From PALSA-612 sp963776375 (GTDB taxonomy: Bacteria > Actinomycetota > Thermoleophilia > Gaiellales > Gaiellaceae): 64,000 bases of DNA. The position numbers and the translations under genes were made by a program. Shown here one piece after another: positions 14,836-23,113 of this stretch. The stretch spans positions 70,599 to 134,598 of the forward strand of contig CAVZMF010000010.1 of the NCBI GenBank assembly GCA_963776375.1, read 5' to 3'. Below the pieces are notes generated by a model that was given only the letters and a program-made list of their open reading frames with translations, was not told the origin of the DNA and did no database searches. Within the stretch, counting starts at the first letter, position 1; every line of letters begins with the position of its first letter.

Positions 14836-15438
14836 ATGAGGGTTGCGGTTGCGGACTACGGTGCCGGGAACCTGCGCAGCCTCTGCGCGGCGCTGGCGCG
14901 GGCCGGTGGCGAGCCGGTCGTCACGACCGATGCGGCCGACGTGCTCGCGGCGCCGCTCGCCGTCGTCGCCGGGGTCGGGCACGTCGCGAGCGCAGCCGCG
15001 GGGCTCGCGCGCACCGGCGTCGACGAGGCGCTCCGCGGGCGCGCCTCGGCGGGGGCGCCGACGCTCGGCATCTGCGTCGGCATGCAGCTGCTCTTCGAGG
15101 CCAGCGACGAAGGCGGCTCGGGGCTCGGCCTCCTTGCCGGTCCGGTCACGCGCCTGCGGGCCGAGAGGGTCCCGCACATGGGCTGGAACTCGCTCGCGCT
15201 TCGCGCGCCGAGCCGCCTGCTCGACGGCCTCGACGGCGAGGACGTCTACTTCGCCCACTCCTACGCCGCGCGGCCGACCGATCCCGGCGTCGTCATGGCC
15301 GAAGTCGAGCACGGCGGGCCCGTGGTAGCCGCCGTCGAGGCAGGCCCCGTCGCCGGCGTCCAGTTCCACCCCGAGCGGAGCGGGCCGGCCGGCGCCCGTT
15401 TCCTCGCCAACGCGCTGGCATGGTCAAGAAACGCGTAA
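14836..15438 (+). CDS. hisH: Imidazole glycerol phosphate synthase, glutaminase subunit
   Basis: HisH supplies ammonia to HisF in the step that makes imidazole glycerol phosphate and AICAR. The 200-residue class I amidotransferase shows VAVADYGAGNLRSL, the nucleophile loop LGICVGMQLLFEAS, HMGWNSL, YFAHSY and the His-Glu pair in GVQFHPERSG. The annotated oxyanion region reads VVAGVGHVASA rather than the more usual LPGVGxF, a modest deviation. I chose ATG 14836, where homology begins; an upstream in-frame ATG at 14782 would add 18 unrelated residues. It overlaps hisF by 19 bases. Confidence 0.9.
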   Translation: MRVAVADYGAGNLRSLCAALARAGGEPVVTTDAADVLAAPLAVVAGVGHVASAAAGLARTGVDEALRGRASAGAPTLGICVGMQLLFEASDEGGSGLGLLAGPVTRLRAERVPHMGWNSLALRAPSRLLDGLDGEDVYFAHSYAARPTDPGVVMAEVEHGGPVVAAVEAGPVAGVQFHPERSGPAGARFLANALAWSRNA

Positions 15439-16160
15439 TCCCCTGCCTCGACGTCGCCGGCGGCCGCGTCGTCAAGGGCGTCCGCTTCGAGGACCTCAGC
15501 GACATCGGCGACCCGGTGGAGCTCGCGACCCGCTACTCGGAGCTGGGCGCAGACGAGCTCGTGTTCCTCGACATCACCGCGACGCTCGAGGATCGCGGGC
15601 CGCTGCTCGGGCTCGTCGACCGCGCCGCCGAGGAGCTCTCGATCCCGTTCACCGTCGGCGGCGGCGTGCGCTCGGTCGAGGACGGGCTGGCTCTCCTGCG
15701 CGCGGGTGCCGACAAGGTGGCCGTGAACCGCGCGGCGCTCGACGAGCCCGGCTTGCTCGAGCGGCTCGCCGACGCCTTCGGCTCCCAGGCGGTCGTGTGC
15801 GCGATCGACGCCCGCGCGGGCGACGTCGTCACGCACGCCGGGCGCAATCCACGCGGGCGCGACGCCGTCGGGTGGGCGCAGGAAGCCGTCGAGCGCGGCG
15901 CCGGCGAGCTGCTCGTGACGTCGATCGACGCCGACGGGACACGCGACGGCTACGACCTCGAGCTGACGGGCTCGATCGCCGCCGCGGTCCCGGTGCCCGT
16001 GATCGCCTCGGGCGGCGCAGGTTGCGCGCGGCATCTCGCCGAGGCGTTCGAGGCGGGCGCCGAGGCGGCGCTCGTGGCGTCGATCGTCCACGAGCGCCCG
16101 GAGCGGCTGCCCGAGCTGAAACGCGAGCTTCAGGAGGGCGGATGGCCGATCCGGACCTGA
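15420..16160 (+). CDS. hisF: Imidazole glycerol phosphate synthase, cyclase subunit
   Basis: HisF is the TIM-barrel cyclase that uses ammonia from HisH to convert PRFAR to imidazole glycerol phosphate and AICAR. The 246-residue sequence has KKRVIPCLDVAGGRVVKG (catalytic Asp), DELVFLDITAT, PFTVGGGVRSVED, DKVAVNRAAL, VCAIDARAG (second catalytic Asp), GELLVTSIDADGT and PVIASGGAG. The start at ATG 15420 lies 19 bases inside hisH, and its end overlaps hisIE by 19 bases. Confidence 0.94.
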   Translation: MVKKRVIPCLDVAGGRVVKGVRFEDLSDIGDPVELATRYSELGADELVFLDITATLEDRGPLLGLVDRAAEELSIPFTVGGGVRSVEDGLALLRAGADKVAVNRAALDEPGLLERLADAFGSQAVVCAIDARAGDVVTHAGRNPRGRDAVGWAQEAVERGAGELLVTSIDADGTRDGYDLELTGSIAAAVPVPVIASGGAGCARHLAEAFEAGAEAALVASIVHERPERLPELKRELQEGGWPIRT

Positions 16161-16690
16161 GGGCGGCGATCGTCCAGGATGCGGGCGACGGGCGCGTGCT
16201 GATGCTGGCCTGGATGGACGACGAGGCGCTCCGACGGACGCGCGAGACCGGCGAGGCGTGGTTCTGGAGCCGCAGCCGGCGCGAGCTCTGGCACAAGGGC
16301 GAGACCTCCGGGAACACGCTCGCCGTCGAGGCGATCCACGAGGACTGCGACGGCGACGCCATCCTCCTGCGCGTCCGTCCTGCGGGCCCTGCCTGCCACA
16401 CCGGCTCGCGCTCGTGCTTTGCGCCCTGGCTGTGGCGCCGGGTCGCCGAGCGGGCGAAGGAGCGGCCGGACCGGTCGTACGTCGTGAAGCTCCTGGACGC
16501 AGGCCCCGCCGCCGCGGCGCGGAAGGTCGGCGAGGAGGGTGTCGAGGCGGCGCTCGCCGGGGCGGGCGAGAGCGACCAGCGCCTGGTCGAGGAGCTCGCC
16601 GACCTCTGGTTCCACTCCTATGTGCTCCTCGCCGCGCGCGGGCTCGATCCGGACGACGTCGAGGCGGAGCTCCGCCGCCGGGTCCGCTAG
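16142..16690 (+). CDS. hisIE: Bifunctional phosphoribosyl-AMP cyclohydrolase / phosphoribosyl-ATP diphosphatase
   Basis: A 182-residue fusion for steps two and three of histidine synthesis. Residues 1 to about 95 are HisI: VLMLAWMDDEALRRT, GEAWFWSRSRRELWHKGETS, and the metal-binding HEDCDGDAILLRV and GPACHTGSRSCF. Residues about 100-182 are HisE, an all-alpha MazG-like pyrophosphatase: SYVVKLLDAG, ARKVGEEGVEAALAG and LVEELADLWFHSYVLLAARG with the acidic metal ligands. It closes the his operon. Its TAG stop and that of the opposite-strand chorismate mutase share the bases CTAG (16687-16690). Confidence 0.93.
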   Translation: MADPDLRAAIVQDAGDGRVLMLAWMDDEALRRTRETGEAWFWSRSRRELWHKGETSGNTLAVEAIHEDCDGDAILLRVRPAGPACHTGSRSCFAPWLWRRVAERAKERPDRSYVVKLLDAGPAAAARKVGEEGVEAALAGAGESDQRLVEELADLWFHSYVLLAARGLDPDDVEAELRRRVR

Positions 16691-16947
16691 CGGTCGAGCT
16701 CCTGCTTGACGAGGTCGAGGATCTCGCGGAAGAGCCGGTCGACGCCCTCGGCCGACAGCGGCCCGCCGTTCAGCTCGCGCAGGCGGGCGAGGAGCCGCTC
16801 CTCCTGGCTCGGGTCGATGAACGGGACGCCGTCGGCCTCCTTCCGTGCGCGGATCTCGCGGACGAGCTCGAGCCGTCGGTTCACGAGCTCGAGCGTCTCG
16901 CGATCCACGCCCGCGACCTCCTCGCGCAGCCGCTCGAGCTCGGTCAT
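16687..16947 (-). CDS. Chorismate mutase, AroQ type
   Basis: A small 86-residue all-helical chorismate mutase that makes prephenate for phenylalanine and tyrosine. The AroQ pattern is clear: LERLREEVAGVDRETLELVNRRLELVREI with the first catalytic Arg, ARKEADGVPFIDPSQEERLL and the C-terminal helix GVDRLFREILDLVKQEL. It is monofunctional. It follows pheA on the same strand after a 114-base repeat-filled gap, so the two probably form a prephenate operon with PheA using its product. Its stop overlaps that of hisIE. Confidence 0.88.
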   Translation of the reverse strand: MTELERLREEVAGVDRETLELVNRRLELVREIRARKEADGVPFIDPSQEERLLARLRELNGGPLSAEGVDRLFREILDLVKQELDR

Positions 16948-16959
16948 TCCCGCTCCCGG

Positions 16960-17061
16960 CGCCGGCCGGGCCGGCGCCTCCGCGCCTGTTCCCGCTTCGG
17001 TGCCGGCGAAGCCGGCGCCTGCGCTCCCTGAGGCTCCTCGAGCGCTCCGTCGAGCCTACGC
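16960..17061. repeat. Intergenic hairpin repeat C, copy 2 (after pheA)
   Basis: Between pheA and the chorismate mutase gene are a strong palindrome GGCGCCGGCC-G-GGCCGGCGCC (about 16958-16978) and a second hairpin TGCCGGC-GAA-GCCGGCG, followed by GCTCCGTCGAGCCTACGC (17044-17061). The same order of hairpin then 18-base tail occurs in the MITE-like element at 3047-3105, there as GCTGGC-AAA-GCCAGC with paired changes on both stem sides. A third related hairpin, CGCCGGCGAAGCCGGC, is at 53507-53523. Confidence 0.6.
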
Positions 17062-17922
17062 TCACTCGTCCTCCACGTCGCGGCGGGCGGGGTACGACCC
17101 GAAGACCTGCAGCCTCCGCGTCCGGTCCCGCATCTCGCGCAGCGCCTCGTTGACGATCGGGTCGAGCGGATGGCCCGCGAGCACGGCATCGAAGCGGTAG
17201 CGCCAAGGCGTCTTCGGGATCGGCCGCGAGACGAGCTGGTGCAGATCGATGCGCAGGCGGCCAAACGGCTCGATCGCGCGGTAGAGCGCGCCCGGCGAGT
17301 GGTCGGTGACGAACGTGAAGGCGGTGCGCCAGTCCTCCGCCTCGCGGTCGATGCGCGTGTAGGTCGAGACGGAGACGAACCGCGTGTACGCCTCGGGGTG
17401 GTCGCCGACGTCGCCGGCGATCACGGTCAGCCCGTGCAGCTGCGCGGCGCGTTCGCTCGAGATCGCCGCCTGCGACGAGTCGCCGCTCTCGGCGACCAGG
17501 CGGGCGGCGTCGGCGGTCGTCGCTGCGGCGATCGCGGTCGCCCACGGCATTCCGGCCACGAGCGCGCGGCACTGGTCGAGGGCGACGGGGTGCGAGCGGA
17601 TGAGCCGGAGCTCCTCGAGCGGCACGTCGCCGAGGGCGACGAGGCAGTGCCGGATGCGCAGCGCGGTCTCGGCGACGATCGACAGCGGGTGCTCGTGCAG
17701 GAGGTCGTGCGTCTCGGCGACCGAGCCGGCCAGCGAGCTCTCGATCGGCAGCACGCCGAAGTCGACCTCGCCGCCGACCGTCGCCTCGGCGACGGCGAGG
17801 AAGCTCGGCAGCGGGCGGAGCTCCGCGCCCCGCGGGAACAGGCGCCGGCACGCGGCGGCGCTGTGCGCGCCGTCCCGGCCGGGATAGGCGACTGCGATGG
17901 GCTTGTCGTCGGTGATGGACAT
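17062..17922 (-). CDS. pheA: Prephenate dehydratase with ACT domain
   Basis: PheA converts prephenate to phenylpyruvate, the last committed step to phenylalanine. The 286-residue protein has the two-lobe dehydratase domain (AYPGRDGAHSAAACRRLFP, DFGVLPIESSLAGSVAETHDLL, VALDQCRAL, AAISSERAAQLHGL and the catalytic YTRFVSV) and, from about residue 200, an ACT domain (FTFVTDHSPGALYRAIEPF, DLHQLVSRPIPKTPWRYRF, close to the usual ESRP phenylalanine-binding motif). Length is typical. It is preceded by a short Phe/Tyr-containing leader frame and a strong hairpin, which suggests attenuation by aromatic amino acids. Confidence 0.92.
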   Translation of the reverse strand: MSITDDKPIAVAYPGRDGAHSAAACRRLFPRGAELRPLPSFLAVAEATVGGEVDFGVLPIESSLAGSVAETHDLLHEHPLSIVAETALRIRHCLVALGDVPLEELRLIRSHPVALDQCRALVAGMPWATAIAAATTADAARLVAESGDSSQAAISSERAAQLHGLTVIAGDVGDHPEAYTRFVSVSTYTRIDREAEDWRTAFTFVTDHSPGALYRAIEPFGRLRIDLHQLVSRPIPKTPWRYRFDAVLAGHPLDPIVNEALREMRDRTRRLQVFGSYPARRDVEDE

Positions 17923-17959
17923 GACGCTCCAGGGAATCGAAGGGCTCCGCGAGTAGAGG

Positions 17960-17999
17960 GCTAGCCGGCGTCTGCGGAAGAGACGGCGCGCCGGCTAGC
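17960..17999 (-). promoter_or_regulatory. Hairpin overlapping the stop of the pheA leader peptide
   Basis: On the pheA mRNA strand GCTAGCCGGCG and CGCCGGCTAGC (11 bp, perfect) enclose an 18-base loop. The first arm begins with the TAG stop of the leader frame, so a ribosome stalled in or finishing that frame would control folding. No T-run follows (CCTCTACTCG), so simple intrinsic termination is not supported; translational or Rho-linked control is possible. Confidence 0.5.
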
Positions 18000-18051
18000 G
18001 CGTAAAGACGCGCGCGACGAAGTACGAGAGGCTGTCGCGGCGGAGCGCCAT
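17995..18051 (-). CDS. Probable pheA leader peptide
   Basis: An 18-codon frame, MALRRDSLSYFVARVFTR, precedes pheA. It holds one Tyr and two Phe codons near its end, modest enrichment compared with the trp leader. The supporting evidence is its promoter: TTGCGC (18083-18088), 17 bases, TACCCT (18060-18065), then only eight bases to ATG. The trp leader has the same TACCCTGG sequence and spacing. As there, the transcript should be practically leaderless. The stop codon lies in the 5' arm of a strong hairpin. I regard it as a likely attenuator, less certain than trpL. Confidence 0.55.
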   Translation of the reverse strand: MALRRDSLSYFVARVFTR

Positions 18052-18059
18052 GATCCGCC

Positions 18060-18088
18060 AGGGTACGCGCGGGCGTCGATCGGCGCAA
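18060..18088 (-). promoter_or_regulatory. Probable pheA promoter
   Basis: TTGCGC and TACCCT are 17 bases apart on the minus strand and point at the leader ATG 18051. The -10 box and the following GG match those of the trp promoter at 9323-9351. Confidence 0.5.
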
Positions 18089-18096
18089 GCTAGGCC

Positions 18097-18790
18097 GTGC
18101 GCGCCTGGCTCCCGACGCTCTGCCGCGGCGGGTGGCGCGCCGGGCTGGCGCTCGGCGGCGCCATTCCCGGTGAGCCCAGGCTGGTGGCCAAGAGAGATCG
18201 ACGGCGGCTGGCTGCTCGACGGTACGTCGCCGTTCGTGTCCGGCTGGGGGCGCATCGACGTCGTGCTGACGCTCGCGCGCACCGAGGACGGCCGCCTGGT
18301 GACGAGCCTGCTCGACGCGCGCGGGAGCGAGACTCTGGCCGTCCGGCGCCTGCAGCTCGTGGCGCTGAACGCGACGGCGACCGTGACGGCGTCCTTCCGG
18401 GCGCACCTCGTTCCGGCGGAGCGCGTTACGTCTGTGTCGCCCTACGCCGAGGGGCCGACGCCGCCCGAGGTGATCCGCATCCACGCCGCGCTCGCGCTCG
18501 GCGTCGCGTCCCGCTGCTGCCGGCTGCTCGGGCAGTCGGGGCTCGACGAGCAGCTCGTTCGCTGCCGCGCCGAGCTCGACCGACTCGACCCGAACACGAT
18601 CGAGCAGGCCCGGGCCGAGGCCGGCGAGCTGGCGCTTCGTGCCGCCGCTGCGCTGGCGGCGCAGACGGGCAGCCGCTCGCTGCTGCTCGACGATCACGCG
18701 CAGCGGCTGGCGCGGGAAGCCCTCTTCACGCTGGTCTACGCGCTTCGCCCCGTCTCGCGGGCGGCAGCTGTCGAGCTGCTCACGACGTAG
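18097..18790 (+). pseudogene. Acyl-CoA dehydrogenase remnant (5' truncated, frameshifted)
   Basis: Two frames together read as the middle and C-terminal parts of an acyl-CoA dehydrogenase. From 18097 the frame gives RAWLPTL and AGLALGGAIPGEPRLVA; after a one-base shift near 18190 it continues REIDGGWLLDGTSPFVSGWG, RIDVVLTLAR, an FRAHLVPAERVTS strand and a C-terminal helical bundle to 18790. The normal N-terminal helical domain (about 120 residues) is absent because pheA and its leader region lie directly upstream. The gene is thus broken twice. The frameshift may be a sequencing error, but the missing N-terminus suggests a genuine remnant. Confidence 0.6.
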
Positions 18791-18810
18791 CCGGGTGCTT
18801 CAGCGAGGCC

Positions 18811-19590
18811 CTAGACCGAGCGCTGGTAGGCGCGGAACGCCCGGGTCGCCAGCATCGTCGACACGACGAGCAGGGCCACGAGGAACCCGATGCGCGAGCC
18901 GACCAGGCTCCAGTCCGTCGTCTGCGTCGCGGCGGACCGCGACGCCTGCACGCCCCAGTTGACCGGGTTGCCCTTGGCGACGTCCTGGATCCACGTCGGC
19001 GCCAGGCTCAGCTGCATGAACGCCGCCGACATGAACGTGAGCGGGAGCATGACCAGGGTGACGGCGCCGATCAGCGACTCGCGCTTGCGCACGACCAGCG
19101 CGAGCGCGTTGGAGAGCGCGGCGAACGAGGCGCCGAGCAGGGCAGCCACGATCACGAGCACGGCGATCCCGGCGGCGCCGTTGCGGAAGTGCGCGCCGGT
19201 CGCGTACGCGAGCCCGACGATCACGAGCGCCTGGACGACGATCGTCACGACGCCGTACGCCATGCTGCCGACGTTCAGCGCGCCTCTCCAGACCGGCGAG
19301 ACGAGGAACCGATCCATCACGCCGCGGTGCATATCGTCGATGAACGCCATGCCGTTCCACCCGGCGGAGGAGATCGCGGTCATCACGATCACTCCCGGTG
19401 TCAGGAAGACGATGTAGCTCCCGCTTGCGTCGAAGCCGGGGATCTCGACGACCTTCTTGAACAGGCCGCCGAAGATCAGTAGCCAGATGACCGGCTGGAC
19501 GAGCGAGATCACGACCCAGGCGGGCTGGCGGACGAAGGCCCGCAGGTAGCGGAGGGTGATGTGCCAGCTGTGGCGGACGGCTCTCGTCAT
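18811..19590 (-). CDS. ABC-2 type transporter permease (DrrB-like)
   Basis: The 259-residue integral membrane subunit of an ABC exporter. Six hydrophobic segments are visible (starting WVVISLVQPVIWLLIFGGL, SYIVFLTPGVIVMTAI, VVTIVVQALVIVGLAYA, IAVLVIVAALLGASFAAL, LIGAVTLVMLPLTFMSAAF, IGFLVALLVVSTML), with the ABC-2 signature around FMSAAFMQLSLAPTWIQDVA, GNPVNWGVQA. This resembles DrrB/Yad-type antibiotic or lipid exporters. Its ATG overlaps the ATPase gene stop by four bases, and a divergent MarR regulator lies upstream, so a drug-responsive exporter is likely; the substrate is unknown. Confidence 0.85.
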   Translation of the reverse strand: MTRAVRHSWHITLRYLRAFVRQPAWVVISLVQPVIWLLIFGGLFKKVVEIPGFDASGSYIVFLTPGVIVMTAISSAGWNGMAFIDDMHRGVMDRFLVSPVWRGALNVGSMAYGVVTIVVQALVIVGLAYATGAHFRNGAAGIAVLVIVAALLGASFAALSNALALVVRKRESLIGAVTLVMLPLTFMSAAFMQLSLAPTWIQDVAKGNPVNWGVQASRSAATQTTDWSLVGSRIGFLVALLVVSTMLATRAFRAYQRSV

Positions 19591-20562
19591 GCTGCGACTC
19601 CTTTCAGGACTTCGGTGTCGGCCTGGTCGAACGCCCGGCCGGCGTGGCGGAGATAGACCTCGTCGAGCGAGGGACGGGACATCGACACGCGCGCGACGGC
19701 ATGGCCGCCTTCGTGCAGCGCGGCGAGCACGTTCGGCATCGACGTCGCGCCGTCGCGCGCGCGGGCGCGGAGCAGGCGGGCGTCGACGGCGACCTCCGTC
19801 ACGCCGGTGACGCGCTCGACGGCCGCCCGAACGTCGCCAGTCGGGGGCGGCGGCCAGTTCGATCTCGATCGAGTCGCCCTGCAGGGCGCTCTTGAGCTCG
19901 TCGGAGGTGCCTTCCGCGACGATCGTGCCGCGGTCGACGATCGCCAGCCGGTCGGCGAGTTCGTCCGCCTCCTCCAGGTAGTGCGTGGTCAGCAGGATGG
20001 TCATCCCCTGCTCGTTCAGCCGGCGGATCTCCGCCCACATCTCGGCCCGCACCTCCGGGTCGAGGCCGGTCGTCGGCTCGTCGAGGAAGAGCACCTGCGG
20101 CGAGTGGACGAGCCCGAGTGCGACGTCGAGCCGCCGCTGCATGCCGCCGGAGTAGGTGCCGGCGGCCCGGTCTGAGGCGTCGGCGAGGCCGAAGCGCTCG
20201 AGCAGGTCGGCGACGCGGCGCTTCAGCTCGCGTCCCGTGACGTCGTAGAGCTCGCCCTGGAGCACGAGGTTCTCGCGGCCGGTCGCGGCCGGGTCGAAGC
20301 CCGGCTTCTGCCCGACGGCGCCGATCGCCTTCCGAACCCGATCCGGATGCGCCAGGACGTCGATTCCGGCCACGGCGGCCGCGCCGGCATCCGGCCGGGT
20401 GAGCGTGGTCAGGATCTTGACGGTGGTCGACTTGCCCGCGCCGTTCGGTCCGAGCAGGCCGAAGATCGTCCCGGCGTCGACGTCGAACCCGAGTCCGTCG
20501 AGCGCACGCACGTCGCCGGGGTAGGTCTTGACGAGATCATCGGTGTGGATCGCTGTATTCAT
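19587..20562 (-). CDS. ABC transporter ATP-binding protein (DrrA-like, one frameshift)
   Basis: The ATPase partner of the following permease. Walker A is GLLGPNGAGKST, the Q-loop region VGQKPGFDPAATGREN, the signature TYSGGMQRRLDVALGLV, Walker B QVLFLDEPTTGLDP and the switch His in LLTTHYLEEAD. A one-base deletion near 19845 moves the C-terminal DUF4162-type domain (VTEVAVDARLLRARARDG, VSMSRPSLDEVYLRHAGR) into another frame that ends at 19587, four bases inside the permease start. Total length of about 325 residues fits the DrrA family. The single shift is probably a sequencing error. Confidence 0.85.
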
Positions 20563-20583
20563 CCGCTCTCCGTGGTAGAATTA

Positions 20584-20630
20584 TCTTGACGCTCAAATAG
20601 TTTAACTATCGAAAGGTTCGAGTGTCAAGA
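20584..20630. promoter_or_regulatory. Putative MarR operator region, divergent promoters
   Basis: In the 59-base gap between the ABC operon and the marR gene are ATAGTT-T-AACTAT (20597-20609), a near-perfect 13-base palindrome, and a wider inverted pair TCTTGAC (20584-20590) and GTCAAGA (20624-20630). The outer pair contains TTGAC boxes suitable as -35 elements for each direction. The A/T-rich inner palindrome is typical of MarR binding sites and would let the regulator control itself and the exporter. Confidence 0.5.
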
Positions 20631-21113
20631 GAATCTCGAGTCGAGCTGGTTCAGCGGCTCAACCGCGCGATCCGCATGTACCAGAACGGCCAGGACGCCT
20701 TCGACGACGCGGCGAGTCGCGTCCTCGGCATCAACCGGACGGATCAGCGCTGCATGGACATCATCGACCTGAACGGGCAGGTGACGGCGGGTCGGCTCGC
20801 GGCCGCGGCCGGGCTCTCGACGGGCGCGGTCACGACCGTGCTCGATCGCCTGGAGCGGGTGGGGTTCGTCCGGCGAGTGCGCGACCCGGACGACCGGCGG
20901 CGCGTGCTGGTCGAGCTCACCGACGAGGCGCGGCGCAGGGCCGGTGAGATCTGGGGACCGATCGCGATCGAGGCCGAGCAGATGTTCGCGGGGTACACCC
21001 AGGACCAGCTCGAGTGGATGCTCGAGTTCCTGCAGACCGGCCTCGAGTTCCTCGATCGACACCGCGCCCGTATCGAGACGATGGGCGCGGCGCCGGCCGC
21101 CACCGAGGCATGA
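20622..21113 (+). CDS. MarR-family transcriptional regulator
   Basis: A 163-residue winged-helix repressor. The N-terminal dimer helices (VELVQRLNRAIRMYQNG) lead into the HTH: INRTDQRCMDIIDLNGQVTA, RLAAAAGLSTGAVTTVLDRLERVGFV and the wing RRVRDPDDRRRVLVELTDEA. It starts at GTG 20622 and is divergent from the DrrAB-like exporter across a palindrome-containing gap, which suggests ligand-relieved repression of drug efflux. A perfect 13-bp hairpin begins at its stop codon. Confidence 0.88.
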   Translation: MSRESRVELVQRLNRAIRMYQNGQDAFDDAASRVLGINRTDQRCMDIIDLNGQVTAGRLAAAAGLSTGAVTTVLDRLERVGFVRRVRDPDDRRRVLVELTDEARRRAGEIWGPIAIEAEQMFAGYTQDQLEWMLEFLQTGLEFLDRHRARIETMGAAPAATEA

Positions 21114-21139
21114 GGGACAGACCGAAGTCTGTCCCTCAT
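21110..21139. terminator. Bidirectional hairpin terminator between marR and amtB
   Basis: ATGAGGGACAGAC-CGAA-GTCTGTCCCTCAT is a perfect 13-bp stem with a tetraloop between two convergent genes; the marR TGA is inside the first arm. No long T-run follows on either side. Because the sequence is symmetrical it can serve both genes. Confidence 0.65.
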
Positions 21140-21153
21140 GCCGTTCTTCGCTG

Positions 21154-22572
21154 CTAACCGGGCTCCGGGGCCGGGTCCAGCGTCGGCGCCGGCGTCGGCC
21201 GTTTGCTCGGGTGGTGTGGGCTGTCAGCCGGCCGATCCCACGGCGGGGTGACCCAGTTGTCGTAGCCGCCGGGAACCGGGATGTAGAACTCGGGATAGCC
21301 CCACATGCCGTGCTCGGACACGTCGAGACCGGCCGTCTCGACCTCGGGCTCGACGCGGATCCCCCACAGCGCTTCATCACCCACAGCGCGCCGAACGACG
21401 CCGTGAACGTGAAGGCGCCGACGGCGACCAGGCCGAGCGCCTGTACGCCGAGCTGGTGGAAGGAGCCGCTGTAGACGAGGCCCGGCGTGCCCGTGGCGAG
21501 GTTCTTGGACGAGCACCGGCACCGCGAACAGTCCGGTCGCGAGCGTGCCCCAGACGCCCGACATGCCGTGCACGGACACGGCGCCGATCGGGTCGTCGAT
21601 GCCGATGCGCTCGACGAAGATCACGCCGACGACGGCGATGAAACCGGAGACGAGCCCGATCACGATCGCCGCCCACGGCGCGACGAAGCCGGACGCGGCC
21701 GTGATCGCGACGAGCGCCGCGAGCACGCCGTTCAGCATCATCGAGATGTCCGGCTTCTTCAGGACGAGCCAGGCGGTCGACGATGCCGCCCAGCGCCCCG
21801 GCCGCGGCCGCGAGGTTCGTCGTCAGCGCGACGTAGCCGAAGTAGCCGAAGCCGCCGTAGTCGACCGAGAGCGTCGAGCCCGGGTTGAACCCGAACCAGC
21901 CGAACCAGAGGATGAGCGTCCCCAGGACGGCGTACGGGCATGTTGTGCCCGGGATCGGGTTTGCCCGGCCGTCGGTGCCGAACTTGCCGATCCGCGGCCC
22001 GAGCAGGATCGCTCCGGCGAGCGCCGCGAGCGCGCCCTGGTAGTGCACGACGGTCGAGCCGGCGAAGTCCTGCATGCCGAGCCCGAACAGCCAGCCGTGC
22101 GGGCTCCAGATCCAGTGCGAGACGACCGAGTAGACGATCGTGAAGTAGACGCCGAAGACGAAGTAGACCCACAGCTTCGCCCGCTCGGCCATCGCCCCCC
22201 AGACGATCGCGAGCGACACGCCGGCGAACACGACCTCGAACAGGTAGCCGGCGGCGCCCGGGATCTCGCTGAACCAGTCGAACGGCGCCTGCCCGACCGG
22301 CCGTCAGCTCGTCGACGGAGGGGAAGAAGCCCGCCGTTCCGATCAGCGAGCCGCCGCCGCCGAAGGCGAGGCCGAAGCCGACCGCCCAGTAGACGAGCGA
22401 GCAGATCCCGAAGATGAGGACGTTCTTGCCGGCGATGTGCGCGGCGTTCTTCATCCGGGTCAGGCCTGCTTCGAGGAAGGCGAACCCGGCCTGCATGAAC
22501 ATGACGAGGACGGCCGTGACGACGACCCAGATCGTGCTGGCGGCGATGAGGAGGTCGCTGGTTCTTAGGCAT
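21154..22572 (-). CDS. amtB: Ammonium transporter AmtB (several frameshifts)
   Basis: AmtB conducts ammonium/ammonia across the membrane. Pieces in three frames together make the full protein: SDLLIAASTIWVVVTAVLVM, FAFLEAGLTRMKNAAHIAGK, then SLAIVWGAMAERAKLWVYFV, SHWIWSPHGWLFGLGMQDFAG, STVVHYQGALAALAGAILLG, LILWFGWFGFNPGS and finally ISMMLNGVLAALVAITA, WAAIVIGLVSGFIAVVGV and GAVSVHGMSGVWGTLATGLF. These include the conserved Asp/His pore and twin-His regions. At least four single-base shifts are needed, including one directly after the start. The gene overlaps glnK, its usual partner. The pieces are collinear and none is missing, so assembly error is the best explanation. Confidence 0.82.
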
Positions 22573-22921
22573 CGAGCTCCACCTCCTCGAGGCGCAGGGC
22601 CGTCCGGTTGTGAGTCACGTTGCCGCGCGGGCGTCGTCCAGACGATCCCGTCGCCCGACTCGTTGCCGCTCCGCGCCGCGTCGGCGATCGTCGCCGACGA
22701 CCCGCTCGGCCTGCTCGTCGGCGACGACGAAGATCGAGCAGCGCCTTGGGCAGGAACCGCGACTCGAACACGCGGCCGCGGTACTCGTGCGTGATCCCGC
22801 GCTGGCGCCCGTGCCCGACCGCCTCGACCACCGTCACGCCGACGTGGCCGGTCACCTCCTCGACGGCGTCGATCACCGTCTCGACCCGCTCCCGGATCAC
22901 GACCGCCTCCACCTTGACCAT
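22565..22921 (-). CDS. glnK: Nitrogen regulatory protein P-II (GlnK, frameshifted)
   Basis: P-II is the trimeric sensor of 2-oxoglutarate, ATP/ADP and, by modification, glutamine; GlnK blocks AmtB when nitrogen is sufficient. The frame from ATG 22921 gives KVEAVVIRERVETVIDAVEE, GVTVVEAVGHGRQRGITHEY and RGRVFESRFLPKALLD; the modifiable T-loop Tyr is in THEYRG. The next part (TIADAARSGNESGDGIVWTT) is in a second frame, and VTHNRTALRLEEVELDA returns to the first. At least two indels are needed. Its stop overlaps the probable amtB start. Confidence 0.82.
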   Translation of the reverse strand: MVKVEAVVIRERVETVIDAVEEVTGHVGVTVVEAVGHGRQRGITHEYRGRVFESRFLPKALLDLRRRRRAGRAGRRRRSPTRRGAATSRATGSSGRRPRGNVTHNRTALRLEEVELDA

Positions 22922-23113
22922 CCCGCTCACCCCCCTGCCTCCGGCTCGGACCAACAAAAAAGCCCCAGGAGCCATGAGCTCCTGAGGCCTCGATGCCTCT
23001 GCGGCCGCCTGCGCCGGCGACCCGCTTCAAAGAAGATAGTCATAGAGGCGGACGCTCGTCAAACGAGAACGGTTCGCTTGCGCCCTCGCGACAGGTCTCT
23101 GACACTTCTCCAC

